Notes under the pieces: model-generated
Seen by the model: the letters and a program-made list of their open reading frames with translations, nothing else
What the model was told of the DNA's origin: nothing
Databases searched by the model: none
Source: JACPDI01 sp035463475
GTDB taxonomy: Bacteria > Acidobacteriota > Vicinamibacteria > Vicinamibacterales > 2-12-FULL-66-21
Direction: 5' to 3'
Length of the DNA stretch: 64,000 bases
Assembly (NCBI GenBank): GCA_035463475.1
Contig: DATHTE010000073.1
Span: 15,469-79,468, forward strand
In this document: positions 60,762 to 64,000 of the stretch, piece by piece
How the letters are laid out: each line of letters begins with the position of its first letter
Position numbering within the stretch: the stretch's first letter is position 1
Made by a program: the position numbers and the translations under genes

Positions 60762-61960
60762 GGCCGACGGCGCGGGCCGAAGCGCCAGCCAGAGGGCGCC
60801 GGCGGCGACACCGCGGCGAATGCTGCGCCAACGAGTGCGGCCGCTCGCAGGTTGCGCGCGGTCCGATTGGCACTCGACGACCGATGCTCCGGAATCGACG
60901 ACGCATCGGCTGTCGACGGCGAAAGTGCCTCGTCAAGCTCGATGCGAGCGTCGCCCACATGCTGCAATCGGCGCTTCGGTTCCTTCTCGAGACAGCGGCG
61001 GATCAAACGGCGCACATTGGGCGGTGTCACTGACGGCAGTCGCGAGTAGTCCGGCTGCTCGCCCAGTACGCTCGCCAACGTCTCCGACGTCGTCGGCCGG
61101 GCAAACGGCGAGACGCCAGTCAATAGCTCATACAGCACCACGCCGAACGCCCAGATGTCCGCAGGGGGACTGGCGGGTTCGCCGCGCGCCTGTTCAGGGC
61201 TCATATACGCCGGCGTCCCGAGGATCGCGCCGGGCTCGGTATGCTGCGCCGCCGGGATCCTGGCCGGGCCGGACGCAGGCCGCAGCGCTGTCGCCAGCCC
61301 GAAGTCGAGGACCTTCACCGTGCCGTCCGGCCGTACCTTGACGTTTGCGGGCTTGAGGTCGCGATGGATGATGCCTTGCTCGTGCGCCGCTTCGAGCGCG
61401 TCGGCAATCTGCCGTGCGATCCCCAACGCCTGATCGATCCGCACCGTGTGTCGCGGGGAGAGATTGTCACCCTCGACAAGCTCCATGACGAGCGCGGTGA
61501 CGCCGTCGGCCTGCTCCAGGCCGTAGATCGACGCAATATGCGGATGGTTGAGGGACGCGAGGACGCGGGCCTCCTGCTCGAAGCGTGACACGCGGCGGGG
61601 ATCGTCCTTGAACGCGGGCGGCAGGATCTTGATGGCGACGTCGCGGCCGAGCCGCGTATCGTGGGCGCGGTACACCTCCCCCATGCCGCCCACACCCAGC
61701 AGCTCTTGCAGCTCGAACCTGCCGAGGCGGCGCGGGGAAGCGGGCGCCGGGGCCGGCGAAGAGAGGTCCCCGACGAGACTGGCCGCGGAGCGATCCAGCA
61801 CACCGGATGAGGCGGCCTGGGCCAGCAGTGACTCGACTTCGTGCCTGAGGCCCTCATCCCCGCTGCATGCCTCTGCGACAACAGCGGCACGTGCCTCCGG
61901 CGCTGCGCCCAGCGCTTCGTGAAATACGCGCTCGATATACCGCCATCGCTCAGGCGTCAT
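60725..61960 (-). CDS. Serine/threonine protein kinase (frameshifted before its propeller)
   Basis: A 411-residue PknB-type kinase: glycine loop LLGVGGMGEVYRAHDTRLGR, VAIKIL lysine, HRDLKPANVKV catalytic loop, KVLDFGLA and GTPAYMSPEQARG. All kinase residues are present. An N-terminal helical domain (residues 1-75) precedes it. The frame leaves a membrane segment ARNLRAAALVGAAFAAV and then continues as Arg/Pro-rich nonsense, consistent with a 1-nt deletion or 2-nt insertion just after GCCGCGGTG. AAGGAC is before the ATG; a TATATT box (61990-61985, minus) drives it. Confidence 0.88.
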   Translation of the reverse strand: MTPERWRYIERVFHEALGAAPEARAAVVAEACSGDEGLRHEVESLLAQAASSGVLDRSAASLVGDLSSPAPAPASPRRLGRFELQELLGVGGMGEVYRAHDTRLGRDVAIKILPPAFKDDPRRVSRFEQEARVLASLNHPHIASIYGLEQADGVTALVMELVEGDNLSPRHTVRIDQALGIARQIADALEAAHEQGIIHRDLKPANVKVRPDGTVKVLDFGLATALRPASGPARIPAAQHTEPGAILGTPAYMSPEQARGEPASPPADIWAFGVVLYELLTGVSPFARPTTSETLASVLGEQPDYSRLPSVTPPNVRRLIRRCLEKEPKRRLQHVGDARIELDEALSPSTADASSIPEHRSSSANRTARNLRAAALVGAAFAAVSPPAPSGWRFGPRRRPWYGRSSRPTLP

Positions 61961-61984
61961 GTGCCGAAGTCCTTGTGAGCCCGT

Positions 61985-61992
61985 AATATACA
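61985..61992. promoter_or_regulatory. Overlapping divergent -10 boxes (kinase / sigma factor)
   Basis: AATATACA reads TATATT on minus (61990-61985) towards the kinase and TATACA on plus (61987-61992) towards the sigma factor. The two genes are functionally linked in many acidobacteria. Confidence 0.5.
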
Positions 61993-62049
61993 GCGTGTCA
62001 GCGCCTCGTGCGCGGATGTGGCCGGCCTAATGCGCTTGGCTGGATCGCA

Positions 62050-62613
62050 ATGCCTTCGACGAACATCACACAACTGCTCGTTGCGTGGAGCCAAGGTGAC
62101 CGGGCGGCGCTCGACGCGCTGACACCATTGGTCCAGCAGGAGCTTCACCGTCTCGCGGTTCGCTACATGGCTGGGGAGCGGCCAGGGCATATCCTCGACG
62201 CAACGGCGCTCGTCAACGAGGCGTACCTCCGTCTGATCGAACTGGACGATGTGCGCTGGCAGAATCGTGCTCACTTCTTCGGGATTGCTGCGCAGATGAT
62301 GCGGCGCATTCTCGTAGACATGGCGCGAGCCCGTGGCCGGGCCAAACGCGGTCGGGGCCGGTTTCAAGTCTCCCTCTCGGACGCAGCTGACGTCCCGGTC
62401 GCCAAGACCGCGGACCTCGTGGCGCTGGACGATGCATTGAAGAGTCTCGAGACGATCGACTCGAGAAAGAGCCGGGTCATCGAAATGCGGTTCTTTGGTG
62501 GTTTGAGCCTCGAGGAAGTCGCCTGTGTGCTGCAGGTGTCGGTCGGCACCGTGCGTCGGGACTGGAGCCTGGCGCGAGCCTGGCTCCACCGGGAGTTGAG
62601 CCGCCGGGATTAA
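62050..62613 (+). CDS. ECF-subfamily RNA polymerase sigma factor
   Basis: A 187-residue sigma-70-like protein of the kinase-associated ECF type (TIGR02999-like). Region 2: LDATALVNEAYLRLIELDDV and AHFFGIAAQMMRRILVDMAR; region 4: SRVIEMRFFGGLSLEEVACV with the VSVGTVRRDWSLARAWLHRE helix-turn-helix. Only the -10 and -35 recognising regions are present, as expected. The ATG gives the usual length; a GTG 14 codons upstream adds an unlikely tail. It diverges from the serine/threonine kinase, which may control it. Confidence 0.92.
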   Translation: MPSTNITQLLVAWSQGDRAALDALTPLVQQELHRLAVRYMAGERPGHILDATALVNEAYLRLIELDDVRWQNRAHFFGIAAQMMRRILVDMARARGRAKRGRGRFQVSLSDAADVPVAKTADLVALDDALKSLETIDSRKSRVIEMRFFGGLSLEEVACVLQVSVGTVRRDWSLARAWLHRELSRRD

Positions 62614-62709
62614 GGAATCGCTGTCCCGAATCCCTCCGCGATCTGCGCTCCTCCTCACCCGGTTAGCAGTTTTGCCCACGGATATCGCTTAAGTCATTGA
62701 GGTGGCGAT

Positions 62710-63219
62710 ATGACGAAAAAGCGATTGGCCTGTTGGGCGGCCGGAGTTGCCGGTACTGCGGCGACGCTGACGGGCGTCGCGCTCGCCACGCCGGGTGCCG
62801 GCGCCGTCGGAACGATGATGGCGAGAGCGGGCTTCGCGCCCTCGGTCGACGTGGTATTCAAAGTCAAGGACGATGGCAACGACGGGACGGACGTCATCCA
62901 CGTGCGAAACGCGCAGGACACCGTCGTCCAGCAGATTACGTTCAATCCCGGTGGGCACACCGGTTGGCACAGTCACCCTGGACCCGCCCTCGTTCTTGTG
63001 ACACAGGGGGAGTTGACGCTCTATTCGGCCGACGACCCGACCTGCAGTGGTCGCACTTACTCCGCCGGGCAGGCGTTCATCGATCGCGGCCAGGGTCATG
63101 TCCACATCGGGCGCGCGAGCCAGACCCAGAATACCGTGGTGTGGGTGACCTACTTCGACGTCCTTCCCGGGAGTGGGGTTCGGACCGACGAAGCGGACCC
63201 GGGCACGTGCGTCTTCTAG
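62710..63219 (+). CDS. Exported cupin-domain protein
   Basis: A 169-residue protein with a signal peptide (ACWAAGVAGTAATLTGVALA) and a single cupin barrel: GGHTGWHSHPGPALVLVTQGEL gives the first metal motif (two His and a Glu), and AGQAFIDRGQGHVHIGRA the second His. A Cys pair (PTCSGR and GTCVF) may form a disulfide. Role unknown; small cupins often bind metal and act as dioxygenases or isomerases. No clear link to the sigma factor before it, 96 nt upstream. Confidence 0.85.
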   Translation: MTKKRLACWAAGVAGTAATLTGVALATPGAGAVGTMMARAGFAPSVDVVFKVKDDGNDGTDVIHVRNAQDTVVQQITFNPGGHTGWHSHPGPALVLVTQGELTLYSADDPTCSGRTYSAGQAFIDRGQGHVHIGRASQTQNTVVWVTYFDVLPGSGVRTDEADPGTCVF

Positions 63220-63612
63220 ACTTCGACAGTTCGCTGAACGTCATCACGTTCGCGGATCTCCAGGGCGCCGGCGCTTTGGTGTTCTGCTGCGAGTTCGCAA
63301 ACCGCGGGGGACCATGAAGCTGGAATGACGAAGACATCTGCTCGTCCGCCGCGCAAGTAGTGCGTAAGTAGCTCGAACGTAGCCAGCGGCGTCTCCGCGG
63401 TCACCAACGAGGCGTGCTTGAGCGGGCGACTCAGCGCCAGGGTCGAGGCATGGTCCGGTACGCCAGCGACGCGCGCACCGGTCCGATCCACGTCGCGTTT
63501 CGGGCCGAATCGACGATCAGGGCGGAACGAACGCGGCGTCGCGCGTGCTGTTGCTGCAGCAGGGCGAGGCCGCGCGCGTTCGAGCGCGCCTCAGGCCCCT
63601 ATCACGATGGGC
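63220..63612. other. No supported gene; possibly decayed coding sequence
   Basis: No frame combines a credible start, ribosome site and homology. A 91-residue minus-strand frame (63216-63491) contains ETPLATFELLTHYLRGGRAD and VFVIPASW, which look protein-like, but its ends are unrelated composition. It may be the remnant of a gene. Confidence 0.4.
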
Positions 63613-64000
63613 CTATGGCTCCCTGGGTTCTGGATTGTCCCAGATGACGTCCACAGCGTCATAGACGTGGCCGGCTGGGGATAGCAGACGGAGCTTGAGT
63701 TTGCACGTCGTGGGAAGCCTGGTCCCCTCGCACGGACGAAGAACGGTCTTCAACGTATAGCTTTCGCCTGGCAGAAGGAAGCGCGTACCGGCTACGGAGA
63801 GTCCAGGCTCAGCCGTCAGCGATTGCACCGGTTTCCGGTCGCTGGATTCACGGATCTTCACGGGAAGAACTCGCAACTCCCGCGCGCGCGAGGTGCCGTT
63901 TGCGACCAACGCCATTCGCCAGTTGCGCGCGAAGCAGCGTCCACCATTCCCGGCGCCCGTCTCGTGACCACCGACCAGAGCGGGCACCAACGTCCCAATC
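63613..64000 (-). CDS. Partial hypothetical protein, continues past the window
   Basis: The C-terminal about 125 residues of a gene read from the window's right edge. The sequence is a beta-rich domain: RELRVLPVKIRESSDRKPVQ, SVAGTRFLLPGESYTLKTVL, TTCKLKLRLLSPAGHVYDAV and a final VIWDNPEPREP. Cys in VLRPCEG and PTTCKL might pair. No family recognised. A GTG at 63990 could be a start, but the frame is open to the edge. Confidence 0.55.
   Translation of the reverse strand, partial: IGTLVPALVGGHETGAGNGGRCFARNWRMALVANGTSRARELRVLPVKIRESSDRKPVQSLTAEPGLSVAGTRFLLPGESYTLKTVLRPCEGTRLPTTCKLKLRLLSPAGHVYDAVDVIWDNPEPREP

Overview
The window is 64 kb of GC-rich bacterial chromosome. It is packed mostly with housekeeping genes, many joined by ATGA or GTGA stop/start overlaps. 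Several traits point to Acidobacteriota, probably a Vicinamibacteria-like lineage: a duplicated-type (ADOP) macrolide-exporter-like permease, a serine/threonine kinase followed by a TolB-type propeller, an ECF-like sigma factor of the kind found beside such kinases, an isomerase that matches the C-terminal half of transaldolase/phosphoglucose isomerase fusions, and a TonB/ExbB/ExbD/ExbD set. This placement is inferred from gene families; no rRNA is present. I see no phage, insertion sequence or CRISPR array.

Layout. 0.3-4.5 kb: small zinc protein, exported rhodanese, TPR protein, ddl. 4.6-12.7 kb: tgt-yajC-secD-secF-uppP-DUF502-hppA, all on +. 12.8-15.4 kb: TonB energy-transduction operon, from a clear sigma-70 promoter to a clear terminator. 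15.4-22.5 kb: RodZ-like HTH protein, TPR lipoprotein, bifunctional Rel, ridA, rpmB and four uncharacterised genes. 22.5-26.9 kb: a promoter and about 360 nt of structured non-coding sequence, then a DksA/TraR-like gene, lon and a histone-deacetylase-like hydrolase. 27-32.6 kb (-): ileS-lspA-lgt-rluD-nudix. 32.7-39.6 kb: PA-IL-like exported protein, two M16 peptidases (one catalytic, one not), GNAT, ADOP permease. 39.7-43.5 kb (-): thiD-moaE-moaD-prfA-prmC-HIT, with a REPIN-like palindrome pair between thiD and moaE. 43.5-50.6 kb: bioY, then aspA-methyltransferase-polyprenyl synthase-phosphodiesterase (-), and a divergent class I fumarase. 50.7-55.4 kb: stand-alone PGI, erpA, and an operon of a Fur regulator fused to a diiron (rubrerythrin-like) domain, a PHP phosphoesterase and a degenerate ABC ATPase. 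55.4-58.9 kb: sodC, HAD phosphatase, tRNA-Sec, YdcF-like, cold-shock protein, zinc ribbon, nucleotidyltransferase, tRNA-Ala. 59-64 kb: frameshifted kinase/propeller, sigma factor, cupin, decayed sequence and a partial gene at the edge.

How genes work together. Lgt and LspA make lipoproteins, and UppP recycles undecaprenyl carrier. SecD, SecF and YajC assist export, and the H+-pyrophosphatase and ExbB/D modules energise membranes. AspA produces fumarate, which the divergent fumarase can use. ThiD, MoaD/E and BioY serve cofactor supply, and PrfA is methylated by PrmC from the next gene.

Most notable signals: (1) the Fur-diiron fusion and its operon; (2) an unexplained promoter-driven structured RNA region upstream of the DksA-like gene; (3) a recurring architecture with a -10 box 7-8 nt before the start codon and overlapping divergent -10 boxes; (4) MoaD with three residues after its Gly-Gly; (5) selC far from any visible selenocysteine machinery.
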